Positions 14,764-22,664 of a stretch of DNA of 43,975 nucleotides are shown in pieces (within the stretch, counting starts at the first letter, position 1; each line of letters begins with the position of its first letter). The notes beneath the pieces are model-generated. The model was given only the letters and a program-made list of their open reading frames with translations. It did no database searches and was not told the DNA's origin. Made by a program: the position numbers and the translations under genes. Source of the DNA: an uncultured Lachnospiraceae bacterium (GTDB lineage: Bacteria; Bacillota; Clostridia; Lachnospirales; Lachnospiraceae); NCBI GenBank assembly GCA_910578845.1, contig CAJTSL010000031.1:1-43975 (forward strand). The letters run 5' to 3'.

Positions 14764-16667
14764 GCATATCGGCCTTTTGTTTTCCGCTTCACTTCGTATA
14801 ACGCTTCGTCGGCATGGCTTAGGAGCTGCGCGATGTCTTCGTCCGCATGGTCAGTCCAGGCGAAACCACTAGAAGCGCTTACCGTTTTCGAGACCGTATC
14901 GGATAAAGCAACTTCCTCTTTCGTAAACGTTTCATAGAATAAATCCAAGAAGCTGATAATTTCGGCTTTATCATTACAATCGTATATCATCATACAAAAT
15001 TCATCGCCGGAGCGTCTCGCAGAGAGAAAATGTGCCGGAGGCATGGTCTTCATAGCGGAAGAAAAGCTTTGCAGGTATTTGTCCCCAGCATCATGCCCGA
15101 AGGTATCATTGATGGATTTGAAAGAATCCAGGTCTATCATAACGGCAGCACAAGATTTCCCGGAGGGCATCTTCTGTAAAGTCTCGGTGGCGAGATGTTT
15201 AAAGTGGGTGAAGCTAAACAGACCGGTAAGCTGGTCGTGTGTATTCTCATACTGCATTTGTTTCTTTTGCAAGACATCTTTGGTAACATCAGTGATGATG
15301 CCCAGATATCCTTGGGGAGATTCCGACATACGGATATGGACATAGTGGGAATCGTTTATTTGGAAAATCTCTGTCTCGCCCTCGATTGGCGTTCGAGTAA
15401 TCTGGTGGATGTATTCATCGAAGAATATTGCATTCTGGTAAAGCGCTTTTGCTTTTTGCTCAGGTAGGCCGAGCAGCCCGCTTAAGCCGGAAGTGACGAA
15501 TACATGGTGGTTGATCTTGCGCTCATATTCAAATGCCGCCAAAGAGATACCGCTGATTTCAATGATGGCGGAGATGCGGTCAGAGAGATTGATGATGCTT
15601 TTTACCATAGTATTGATATCGCGGCTTAATTCTTCAAATTCGCGGTTTCCGCCTACGGACACTGTCGTATCAAGGCTTCCTTTTGTGATCGTGTCCAGAT
15701 TTTTGATAATGTCATGGATACCACTGATGACCTTACGTTTCAGAAGGTAGTTCAGAAGTAGGATGACGGCGGCTTCAATCAGTAATAAGTAGATGAAGGT
15801 TGCTAGAAGGTCGCCCCATAGTTTTTGATAGAGCGTTCTTTGCGGCAGGGCAGCACAAAGCAGGACATCATCATAGATCCTGCTTACCACATACATTGGT
15901 TCTTCTTTGGCGTTTTTTCTATAGGCGCCTTTTGTACAGTCTAACAGTTGGCTTAATTGATAGTATTCTGCATCAAAAACTCTCCCCAGACCGTCAGAAT
16001 GCCCGAGGACAGTGCCAGTGGAGAGATCAACTACATAGAGCTCTTCTCCGGCATCTGTAGGAAAGCGGGAGAAAATATAGTCGTAAGTATTCCGGGACTG
16101 TGCTTCTAATTGCCTGGTCGGTTCGAAGCCTACTTGCACTATTCGTTTGTGCGATTTCCTGGCGACGCCCACATACTGCATGATTTTGCTTTCCGCGGCG
16201 TTGGGGCGTGACTCCTGGATCAGATAAGGGGATTCCTCTTCACTGTCTAATAATTCCAGAAAAGGGCGTGTCTGATCATGAGCGCTCATGTCGAAACCAA
16301 CATATTGGGATACGGAGGAAGAGATGATATAGCCGCTTTCGTCTATGATATGTAGTTCGTCAACATTTAGCAATTTAGCTAAATATTGCATTTCCGATAC
16401 ATTCATGGAAACTTCTTCCATTCTGTCAAATATATAAGCCGCCGCTTTTGCCCTGGTAAGATAATCTTCATCAAGGTTTTCGTTCAATAAGAGCAGCTCT
16501 TCCTGATTGGTTTTTAACGTATGTATCATTTGTTCCGTTTTGCTATAAAAGGTGTCGAATTGCTGTGCTTCGATTGCGTGCAGACTGAGTAGAAAATTAA
16601 TGAAAAGGATCAGTAAGATAGCAATGGTGATAATGATAGAAGTATATCGAATAAAGGTTTTCTGCAT
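14739..16667 (-). CDS. Membrane diguanylate cyclase (Cache-like, HAMP, PAS-like, GGDEF)
   Basis: About 642 residues. A membrane helix (about 8-30), an extracellular sensor of about 240 residues resembling a double Cache domain, a second helix, a HAMP-like segment (NLDTITKGSLDTTV), a PAS-like region, then a GGDEF domain (HDQLTGLFSFTHF, DLDSFKSINDTFGHDAGD). The signature reads ARRSGDEF, so the first Gly is Ser; such variants can still make cyclic di-GMP. No RxxD inhibitory site is present at the usual place. The start at 16667 has AGAGGA at 16680-16675; an ATG at 16694 lies almost at the predicted transcript start. Confidence 0.88.
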   Translation of the reverse strand: MQKTFIRYTSIIITIAILLILFINFLLSLHAIEAQQFDTFYSKTEQMIHTLKTNQEELLLLNENLDEDYLTRAKAAAYIFDRMEEVSMNVSEMQYLAKLLNVDELHIIDESGYIISSSVSQYVGFDMSAHDQTRPFLELLDSEEESPYLIQESRPNAAESKIMQYVGVARKSHKRIVQVGFEPTRQLEAQSRNTYDYIFSRFPTDAGEELYVVDLSTGTVLGHSDGLGRVFDAEYYQLSQLLDCTKGAYRKNAKEEPMYVVSRIYDDVLLCAALPQRTLYQKLWGDLLATFIYLLLIEAAVILLLNYLLKRKVISGIHDIIKNLDTITKGSLDTTVSVGGNREFEELSRDINTMVKSIINLSDRISAIIEISGISLAAFEYERKINHHVFVTSGLSGLLGLPEQKAKALYQNAIFFDEYIHQITRTPIEGETEIFQINDSHYVHIRMSESPQGYLGIITDVTKDVLQKKQMQYENTHDQLTGLFSFTHFKHLATETLQKMPSGKSCAAVMIDLDSFKSINDTFGHDAGDKYLQSFSSAMKTMPPAHFLSARRSGDEFCMMIYDCNDKAEIISFLDLFYETFTKEEVALSDTVSKTVSASSGFAWTDHADEDIAQLLSHADEALYEVKRKTKGRYAEYGKPLT

Positions 16668-16708
16668 GAAAATATCCTCTTTTTGTTTTGCCATGTTTGT
16701 ATAGATCT

Positions 16709-16714
16709 ATTATA
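16709..16714 (-). promoter_or_regulatory. -10 box of the diguanylate cyclase gene
   Basis: TATAAT on the minus strand (16714-16709), about 42 bases upstream of ATG 16667. I see no good -35. If transcription starts about 7 bases downstream, the ATG at 16694 would have almost no leader, which supports the 16667 start. Confidence 0.4.
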
Positions 16715-16758
16715 CCATTTTCTGATGCGCCTTAAATGCTTTTTTTACGCAATACAAA

Positions 16759-18048
16759 CTAAAATTTCGCAAAGATCATGATATGGAAAATGCCATTTTC
16801 GCAGAAACATCCGATATTCCCGCCTATTTTCTCAGAGAAAGCAGAGATGCTTTTCATGCCTAATCCATGATCTTTGCCTTTTATGCTCTTTGGCAGACCG
16901 GTTACGGAATCGAATAGCATTTCCTTTTCATAGGCGTTTTTCATCTGCAATAATAGATGATCCTGTTCACAATGGATTTTTACTTCTACATATTTCTGGG
17001 ACGGTTTTAAATCCTGGACACTGATCAGCGCATTCTCTAATAAATTTGCGATAACGGAAGCAAATTCGTAATCGTTAAAAGGCGGGTTTTTAGGCATGAT
17101 GATATCAGGGCGCATGTCGATAGAGAGAGAATGTGCTCTTTCCATCATAAGCGACAATATAGAATTGATAATAATATTCTCACAATAATTTACGACTTTG
17201 TTTTCATCGGCCACCTCCTTGATATGTGCTGCAATTTTCCTGATCTCGTCATATTCTTCTTGTGTGACTAAAGAATCGATCATATTGGAATAGTGCCGCA
17301 TGTCATGCCGGAGGATTTTCAGGTTCCGTTCCGCCTGCTCTACAAGGTGGTATTGGTTTTCCAAGCCGCGGATATAAGATTCGAATAGCATGTTCTTCCA
17401 ATAAATATCCGCTCTTTTCGTTTCACTTTCCAGATACCGTAACACTACGACATAGGATACGAACATAGTGATGATGAAAAAGATTGTGCCGGTAATATTG
17501 TCGGGGTTATCGTAAAGCGTATGGGGGAAGAACGCGAGGAAAGAAAAGCCGCAGTAGAAGAAGATCGGAATCAGGCATAACTCCCACCAGTTCTTTCCTG
17601 CCTCTCTTTCATAGCCTTTCAGGCAGATATCGCGGATCCTGACATATAAGAATGCCAAAATGATAAGGTGCACCAGGAAACTCCCAATTAAGGAAATGAG
17701 GGGATTGCGTGTTAAAATATGAAGAATGGAGGCAGCAACGCTTCCGGCAATGACGTAATTAGATGCGCTGAGGGACATGAAAATGACCCGGCTGTCTCTT
17801 GTACGGGAAATATAAATCCCTGTAAACTGTGTTACGAAAATCTGCAACAGGGTCACGACGACATAACAGAGATTACTCTTTGCAAACAGGTTCAGTTTCA
17901 GGATATCACTAATAGTCAGAAAGAGGAAGGAAGCGATACAGATGCCTTGTGTTTTCCTTTTAGAAAAACGGTGTGTAACAAAAAAGTAAAGAAACAGTAA
18001 CAAGAAGATATGACACATAGTATAAGAAATATTTTTGAAATAATCCAT
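16759..18048 (-). CDS. GHKL sensor histidine kinase (AgrC/ComD-like)
   Basis: 429 residues. The first 210 or so contain about six membrane helices, typical of the peptide-sensing AgrC/ComD group. The phosphoacceptor region reads LKILRHDMRHYSNMID (His in RHD.RH). The GHKL ATPase domain has the N box EFASVIANLLENALISV and the G box GKDHGLGMKS. It lies 31 bases after the LytTR response regulator on the same strand and is its likely partner. I found no AgrB/AgrD-type signal gene nearby, so the signal may come from elsewhere. AAGGAG precedes the start. Confidence 0.9.
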   Translation of the reverse strand: MDYFKNISYTMCHIFLLLFLYFFVTHRFSKRKTQGICIASFLFLTISDILKLNLFAKSNLCYVVVTLLQIFVTQFTGIYISRTRDSRVIFMSLSASNYVIAGSVAASILHILTRNPLISLIGSFLVHLIILAFLYVRIRDICLKGYEREAGKNWWELCLIPIFFYCGFSFLAFFPHTLYDNPDNITGTIFFIITMFVSYVVVLRYLESETKRADIYWKNMLFESYIRGLENQYHLVEQAERNLKILRHDMRHYSNMIDSLVTQEEYDEIRKIAAHIKEVADENKVVNYCENIIINSILSLMMERAHSLSIDMRPDIIMPKNPPFNDYEFASVIANLLENALISVQDLKPSQKYVEVKIHCEQDHLLLQMKNAYEKEMLFDSVTGLPKSIKGKDHGLGMKSISAFSEKIGGNIGCFCENGIFHIMIFAKF

Positions 18049-18059
18049 GTTGTCTCCTT

Positions 18060-18097
18060 ATCAGTATTGTTCTGAAATATCAGTATTGTTCAGAAAT
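18060..18097 (-). repeat. 19-bp tandem duplication at the response regulator stop codon
   Basis: Bases 18060-18078 and 18079-18097 are two adjacent copies with one mismatch. The boundary falls at the end of the LytTR gene, so its last residues (SEQY) and stop codon are part of a recent-looking duplication. It lengthens the gap before the kinase. Confidence 0.65.
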
Positions 18098-18811
18098 AAA
18101 TAATAAATATTCTTTTTTGACATCGGCGGTCCTTGCTTTGCTGACGGGGATGGTTTTGCCGCTTTCCATGATAATGCTGTTTGATGTCAGTTGCCTAATA
18201 TATCTTAAGTTAACGATAAAAGATTTGTGGACATGAAGGAATCCCCGATCGCTCATTAGCTCTTTTATTTCTTCGTCAAACGATTTCCTGATGAAAATGC
18301 TCCGGATCGTTTCACCGTCCGTCAAATGGACATCCAAGATCCTGGATACATTTTCAATATATTCTATTTTGGAAAAAGGGACGGAGACTAATCCTGTTTT
18401 CGTCTTTACCAAATAAACGGGGCCTTTGTGGGAATCCATATGGGAAAGAGAATAATCCAGCGCTTCAAACAAATCGGCTTTGGGAACAGGCTTTACTAAA
18501 TACCGTGCAGCATGTACGTGATAAGCATCCAGGGCAAAATCATCGGATGAGGTAATATAGATAATAACGGGGTCATTCCCCATCTTCCGAAGCAGCCTGC
18601 CGATATCGATGCCGTCATTGCCTGCCATGATGATATCAAGCAGATAAATGTTTGCAATATTTTTCTGCCGTATTTGCTCGCATAATTTGGAAGGATTGGA
18701 GAATTTTTCTATTTGAAAATCGAGACTTTTAGAAGATGCTTCATATTGCTTTAGTAGTTTTTCTATTTTGATTAGGTCTTCGATGCTGTCATCACAGATT
18801 GCTATTTTCAT
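18080..18811 (-). CDS. LytTR family response regulator (AgrA-like)
   Basis: 243 residues. The receiver domain (about 1-120) has the acidic pair ICDDS (8-9), the phosphoacceptor Asp in IYLLDIIMAG (about 58) and the switch Lys in RYLVKPVPK. The LytTR DNA-binding domain (about 140-243) contains FSKIEYIENVSRILDVHL and LHVHKSFIVNLRYI. It is the partner of the GHKL kinase that starts 31 bases downstream. A truncated copy of its first 74 codons lies at 19980-20202. Its upstream region (18812-18883) includes the 72 bases that are missing from that copy. Confidence 0.92.
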   Translation of the reverse strand: MKIAICDDSIEDLIKIEKLLKQYEASSKSLDFQIEKFSNPSKLCEQIRQKNIANIYLLDIIMAGNDGIDIGRLLRKMGNDPVIIYITSSDDFALDAYHVHAARYLVKPVPKADLFEALDYSLSHMDSHKGPVYLVKTKTGLVSVPFSKIEYIENVSRILDVHLTDGETIRSIFIRKSFDEEIKELMSDRGFLHVHKSFIVNLRYIRQLTSNSIIMESGKTIPVSKARTADVKKEYLLFISEQY

Positions 18812-19020
18812 GTTGTAAAAATGTCCTTTTCTGAGCTTAGCATTAGGGATTTCATCGCTCGTTTAACTTAATTATATTTTCATTGTAACATATCAAGGGA
18901 AGAAGAGCGATAAAAATATATTGTCCAGTGGGACGGTGAAACGTGGTTTACTTTTGCCTGTACAATAGAAGGCATCCAAAGTATAATAGAAAATGAAAAT
19001 AGCGGAAAGGATTTTGATAT
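18589..19020. repeat. Segmental duplication, copy A
   Basis: This segment holds the first 223 bases of the LytTR gene, its upstream region and the promoter that in copy B drives pectinesterase. Hand alignment gives 12 mismatches in 223 bases for the regulator part. It also has 72 bases (18804-18875) that copy B lacks, flanked by the direct repeat TATTTTCAT (18803-18811 and 18875-18883). Homology to copy B ends at 19020, one base before the pectinesterase start codon would be complete. Confidence 0.8.
18959..18987 (+). promoter_or_regulatory. Orphan promoter in copy A
   Basis: TGTACA (18959-18964), 17 bases, TATAAT (18982-18987). It matches the pectinesterase promoter at 20275-20303 but here the gene it served is missing; downstream is remnant DNA and the antisense strand of the zinc-ribbon fragment. 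Confidence 0.55.
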
Positions 19021-19122
19021 CTCGAGTTTGGAAGCAAAAACGGCATAACCCTTATAGACACTGGGTTACACCGATTTCTCTGTATAGCGTAATGAGAACT
19101 TTCTGAAGCAATAATAATTTTT

Positions 19123-19359
19123 TTAGTAGCGTAAAAGTCTCTGTATTTCCTGATCAAAAAGTGGGCACAGCGATACCGGAATTGGGATCACGTGCTTAAC
19201 CAGATGATTGTTCTTTATGGAGACAGGATCAATCTGTGCAGTAATTGGAGCACTATTAATACTGCTATTTGAACTACTTATTGGACATCCACAATTCGGA
19301 CATGATATTGCCTTATCAGAAGCATCTTTTCCACATTCTGGACATTTAATTAAAGCTAT
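19123..19359 (-). pseudogene. Zinc-ribbon protein remnant with ATA in place of the start codon
   Basis: On the minus strand the frame from 19359 reads ALIKCPECGKDASDKAISC then PNCGCPI, a double-CxxC zinc ribbon. Related proteins normally begin MALIKCPEC, and here the matching first codon is ATA (19359-19357), with GAGAGG nine bases upstream. After about 45 residues the frame continues into sequence without family character and stops at 19123. It may be a remnant that lost both its start codon and its C-terminal part (usually a membrane segment). Use of ATA as a start is possible but rare. Confidence 0.5.
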
Positions 19360-19440
19360 AACAAAATTCCTCTCAAAAATATTTTACAACTATTAATCTC
19401 ATAAGAATACTTATTCCACAATTTTTACTTCTCAAAACAA

Positions 19441-19485
19441 AAAGGACTGGAAAACCAATCTTTTTATATTGTCCTTTACTTTTTT
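19441..19485 (-). terminator. Hairpin downstream of the small 19742-19542 gene
   Basis: AAAGGAC (19441-19447) and GTCCTTT (19471-19477) pair across a 23-base loop, with a T-rich run on both sides. On the minus strand it lies about 65 bases after the stop of the 66-residue gene. Confidence 0.4.
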
Positions 19486-19541
19486 ACTGCTTATTCTCAA
19501 TTGGAGTGATTGAAAGCGTATATTTCAATGTCAAATTATTC

Positions 19542-19742
19542 CTATAATTTCGGAAGACTTTCCGCTGGTAAAGTAGGTTTTTCTTCAAAATCTGGAATAC
19601 TTCCGTTTCCATATGCCTCCAGTCTAAGTTTCATATCTTCCAGACTTTCCCTTAAAGCTTTTTTGGGATCGTCTGACTGATATATCCGGCGTCTTTCTAA
19701 ATACTCTCTGTAAAGAATATCATAATCTGTCTTTTCACCCAT
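19542..19742 (-). CDS. Small hypothetical protein, 66 residues
   Basis: A short charged helical protein starting MGEKTDYDILYREYLERRRIY and ending in a Pro-rich tail. I do not recognise a family. It looks real: AAAAGGAGG (19760-19752) is nine bases from the start codon, and a promoter TAGACT (19798-19793), 17 bases, TATACT (19775-19770) lies just upstream on the same strand. It has no neighbours in its own direction within the inserted block between the two duplication copies, so it may have arrived with that block. Confidence 0.65.
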   Translation of the reverse strand: MGEKTDYDILYREYLERRRIYQSDDPKKALRESLEDMKLRLEAYGNGSIPDFEEKPTLPAESLPKL

Positions 19743-19979
19743 AATAAAATACCTCCTTTTTATGGTTTAAGTATAGCATAATCGGGCAGCAAAGTCTATC
19801 ATGTTTTATCACTTATCCATGCCCACAAAAGAGCTTTTCAAGGGATCCGGCTAAATGCATCCGGCTTTATTGGCATCGTGACACTAATCAAATTTTGCAC
19901 TGTCACGCTAAAAGGTTTATTATTAGTGACTGTTACGCTTTCTATCGCCTTTCCGTCCGTGTAGTCCGTCCTATCTCAG

Positions 19980-20202
19980 GAAGCAGCCTTCCGATATCAA
20001 TGCCGTCATTGCCTGCCATGATGATATCAAGCAGATAAATGTCTGCAATATTCTTCTGCCGTATTTGCCTGCATAATTTGGAAGGATTGGAGAATTTTTC
20101 TGTTTGAAAATCGAGACTTTTAGAAGATGCTTCATATTCCTTTAGTAGTTTTTCGATTTTGATTAGATCTTCGATGCTATCATCACAGATTACTATTTTC
20201 AT
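19980..20202 (-). pseudogene. Truncated copy of the LytTR response regulator
   Basis: The first 74 codons match the intact regulator at 18811-18080 with only five residue changes (for example ICDDS and LLDIIMAGNDGIDIGRLL are kept). After the GRLL residues the frame runs into unrelated sequence and stops at 19942. The receiver domain is cut in half and the LytTR domain is absent. Its promoter and ribosome site have been removed by a 72-base deletion between direct repeats, so it is probably silent. Confidence 0.85.
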
Positions 20203-20274
20203 TGTAACATATCAAGGAAATAGCGATAAAAATATTTTGACCAGTGGGACGGTGAGCCGTGGATTACTTTTGCC

Positions 20275-20303
20275 TGTACAATACTGGGCATCCAAAGTAT
20301 AAT
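20275..20303 (+). promoter_or_regulatory. Promoter of the pectinesterase gene
   Basis: TGTACA (20275-20280), 17 bases, TATAAT (20298-20303), 32 bases upstream of the start codon. A ribosome site GAAAGG follows. The same promoter is kept in copy A. Confidence 0.6.
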
Positions 20304-20334
20304 AGAAAATGAAAATAGCGGAAAGGATTTTGAT

Positions 20335-21381
20335 ATGTGCAAAATAATTTATGTATCTGAAAATGGAAATGACAGACAGGATTTCACAAGCGTGACGGAG
20401 GCATTGCAAAGCATTCCGCAGGATAACAAAGAGCCTGTCACGATTTGTATCGCGCCAGGGATTTATCATGAGAAAATCACGGTGGATAAGCCTTTTGTTA
20501 TGTTGAAAGGCATGGGGAAAGGGAATGAAGAGACTGTCCTGACATATGATGATTATGCGAACTTGGTGATGGAAGACGGAAGCAAGATGGGGACATTCCG
20601 CTCTTATTCACTGCTAGTGGACGCCCATGATGTTACGCTTAGGAACCTGACAATAGAGAATGCATCGGGCGATTCGGCAACGCATGGGCAGGCGATTGCG
20701 CTCTATGCGGACGGAGACAGGATTGTGGTTGATGGCTGTAGGCTGCTTGGTCATCAGGATACTCTTTTCACCGGGCCTCTCCCGCCCAAGGAGATGGTGA
20801 AGGATGGTTTTATCGGCCCAAAACAATACGCGCCCCGCATCAATGGCAGGCAATATTATAAAGATTGCTATATCTGTGGCGATGTGGACTTTATCTTCGG
20901 AAGCGCGACCGCGTATTTTGAGAATTGTACGATAGAGTCTTTACGGCGCTTCTCGGATGCTTTGACAGATGCGAAAGCAGAGAACGAGAGCCAAAGCCAT
21001 GAGCAAAAGGAACAGATACAAGGCTATGTCACGGCTGCGTCTACGCCTGAAGGCCAGGCTTTCGGCTATGTTTTTGCTGACTGTAAGATCATAGCAGGCG
21101 GATGCCCGAAACATTCTGTCTATCTGGGCAGGCCGTGGCGGGATTATGCGAAGACCGTTTTCATAGATTGTATCATCGAAGAGCATATCCGTCCGGCATT
21201 GTTCCACGACTGGAATAAGGAAAAGGCAAGAGAGACCGTCTTCTATGGCATTTGCCAAAAAGATACCAGTGAGGCGTTTGCAGAGCGCGCGGATTTCGTA
21301 CAGGAGATAAGTCCTAAGCGGGCGCAGGAGTTTTCCAAAGAGAAAGTCCTTGCAGGGGACGATGCGTGGTGTCCGGCTTGA
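20335..21381 (+). CDS. Pectinesterase (carbohydrate esterase family 8)
   Basis: A 348-residue beta-helix enzyme that removes methyl groups from pectin galacturonate. Conserved regions are GHQDTLF (Asp142), CGDVDFIFGSATAYFE (Asp185) and YLGRPWRDYAKTVFIDC, which carry the expected catalytic Asp pair and Arg. No signal peptide is visible (MCKIIYVSENGNDRQDF), so it probably acts inside the cell on imported oligogalacturonides. A hydrophilic insertion (about residues 203-230, rich in Glu and Gln) precedes the GYVTAA strand. No other pectin gene is in the window. The promoter and start region are part of the duplicated block. Confidence 0.92.
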   Translation: MCKIIYVSENGNDRQDFTSVTEALQSIPQDNKEPVTICIAPGIYHEKITVDKPFVMLKGMGKGNEETVLTYDDYANLVMEDGSKMGTFRSYSLLVDAHDVTLRNLTIENASGDSATHGQAIALYADGDRIVVDGCRLLGHQDTLFTGPLPPKEMVKDGFIGPKQYAPRINGRQYYKDCYICGDVDFIFGSATAYFENCTIESLRRFSDALTDAKAENESQSHEQKEQIQGYVTAASTPEGQAFGYVFADCKIIAGGCPKHSVYLGRPWRDYAKTVFIDCIIEEHIRPALFHDWNKEKARETVFYGICQKDTSEAFAERADFVQEISPKRAQEFSKEKVLAGDDAWCPA

Positions 21382-21402
21382 TCTGAGAGGGGAGCGGATT
21401 AT

Positions 21403-21774
21403 ATGGGGGCATTGATAGGGATTACCAGTGTAACAAGTGCTGTAAAATATGGTATCAGCCAGCTTTTAAAAGCGGGTCTAAGCGATTCGATAATAAAAAA
21501 GGTAACAGGAGCAAATGAGAAACTTATTCAAGGTTGTTTGTTTCATGAAGATAATGAACTGAAACAGATTATAAATGCAAAGGTGCTAATGGCAGACTGG
21601 TATTATGAATTCTAAGGCTTTGGATTTGTTAAATATGTAATGGAATATTATTATGATCAAACAATAGATGTTGCGACAAAGATTGAATTAACTATTACTA
21701 AGGAAGCAATTGAAGCTAGTATAGAAAAATATAAAGAAATTCTGTCTACGAAAAAGAAGAATTTGATAAAATGA
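21403..21774 (+). pseudogene. Hypothetical gene interrupted by an in-frame stop
   Basis: A good ribosome site (GAGGGGAG) and an ATG at 21403 begin a 70-residue frame ending at TAA (21613-21615). The same frame then stays open for 52 more codons to TGA at 21772-21774, with compatible composition (GFGFVKYVMEYYYDQ and a Lys-rich end). This suggests one 123-codon gene broken by a point mutation, though two small genes are possible. The N-terminus may be membrane associated (MGALIGITSVTSAVKYGI). I do not recognise a family. It is AT-rich compared with its neighbours. Confidence 0.5.
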
Positions 21775-21827
21775 TATCTTTTTTCGAAAACACAATTGCT
21801 TAGGGAGATTTATAAGGGAGAAGCATT

Positions 21828-22422
21828 ATGAGCATGAGAGATGGGAAGGATTATCTTTATCTGATTTGGAAGTCGGGAGAGTCCGGGAAGCAATATATTG
21901 TAGGTCAGTTGACAAAAAATGATCAGTATGAATTTGAATATTGTGAAGAAATAAAAGAAGCAATTAAGGATGGATTTGTGCCGTTGCTTTGTTTCCCGGA
22001 TTTAGACAAAATTTATTCGGACGAGAAGTTGTTTTCGATTTTTTCAAGTCGTCTCCCAGATAAGAAAAGAAAAGATATTCAGAAAATTTTGGAAAAGTAT
22101 GGTCTGAAAGAATATGATGAGTACTTGCTGTTGAAAAGAAGTGGGGCAAAGCTTCCGATTGACGGTTTGGAATTTATTGACCCGATACTAAATGTGGATA
22201 AAAATGTGCTGAGAGTTTTTTGTGTAGCAGGAGCCAAACATTACTTAAATTGTGATGGGATTAATTGCGCAAAATCTGTTAGGATATGTTCCTCGGTATT
22301 ATAGTGAAAGTGTATCTGAACTTATAGAAAAGGGAAATAAAATGGAGTGCCATATCTATAATGTTGATAAAAATAGAAATTGTAATGAATGTATTAAAGT
22401 GATAATGAGAGTTGGAAAATAG
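21828..22422 (+). pseudogene. HIRAN-domain protein gene with internal deletion and frameshift
   Basis: The first 139 or so residues resemble the N-terminal region of Firmicutes HIRAN proteins (YLIWKSGESGKQYIVGQL, then SIFSSRLPDKKRKDIQKILE), reaching the domain start VFCVAGAKHYL. The frame then goes out of register and stops at 22304. In another frame LLGYVPRYYSESVSELIEKG follows directly (from about 22269) and runs to 22422; this is the second half of a HIRAN domain. About 25 middle residues are missing, so an internal deletion broke the gene. HIRAN domains bind single-stranded DNA ends. A good GGGAG site precedes the start. Confidence 0.7.
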
Positions 22423-22477
22423 AGTGAAAAATTATGCCAATACACTGATTTTGAAGGTGCAATTTGAGCCAGAGCTA

Positions 22478-22535
22478 GGGATATGCCTTGATCGCATGTC
22501 ATCGTAGTAACCTGCTCTGTTATGGATGATCAGTA
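22478..22535 (+). repeat. Dispersed repeat element, copy B
   Basis: Shares 22 identical bases (22478-22499) with 4789-4810 and weaker similarity after that. It lies in the gene-free gap 22423-22664 between the HIRAN remnant and the AAA/nuclease remnant. Nothing else is evident in this gap. Confidence 0.5.
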
Positions 22536-22664
22536 TAGAAAAACTCCAAAGGTTGTGTCATTAATTTGACGCAAGGGAATTTATAGTCATGGCGGTATTG
22601 ATAAAAAGTGTTGCGAAAAATGAGCTTTGCAATTGCTTAAATAGCTTAGAACAGTGAGGAGCGT

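Larger units (their letters stand above)
19980..20336. repeat. Segmental duplication, copy B
   Basis: Equivalent to copy A at 18589-19020, less the 72-base deletion. A single TATTTTCAT (20194-20202) remains at the deletion point. The right end carries the pectinesterase promoter and start. DNA between the copies (19021-19979) is not duplicated. In 19800-19979 there is a repeated ATCCGGCT and an inverted repeat GTGACA/TGTCAC (near 19880-19910), but no gene. Confidence 0.8.

Noticed and set aside
16759..18811. Complete Agr quorum-sensing locus
   Set aside because: Kinase and regulator are AgrC/AgrA-like, but no AgrB protease or AgrD-type signal peptide gene is found on either strand nearby.
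19199..19396. Plus-strand frame of 62 residues
   Set aside because: It is antisense to the zinc-ribbon remnant, whose CxxC motifs on the minus strand explain the open frame.
19021..19979. Insertion sequence or integrated element between the duplication copies
   Set aside because: No transposase or integrase frame and no clear terminal inverted repeats or target duplication could be found, so I only call it a non-duplicated block.
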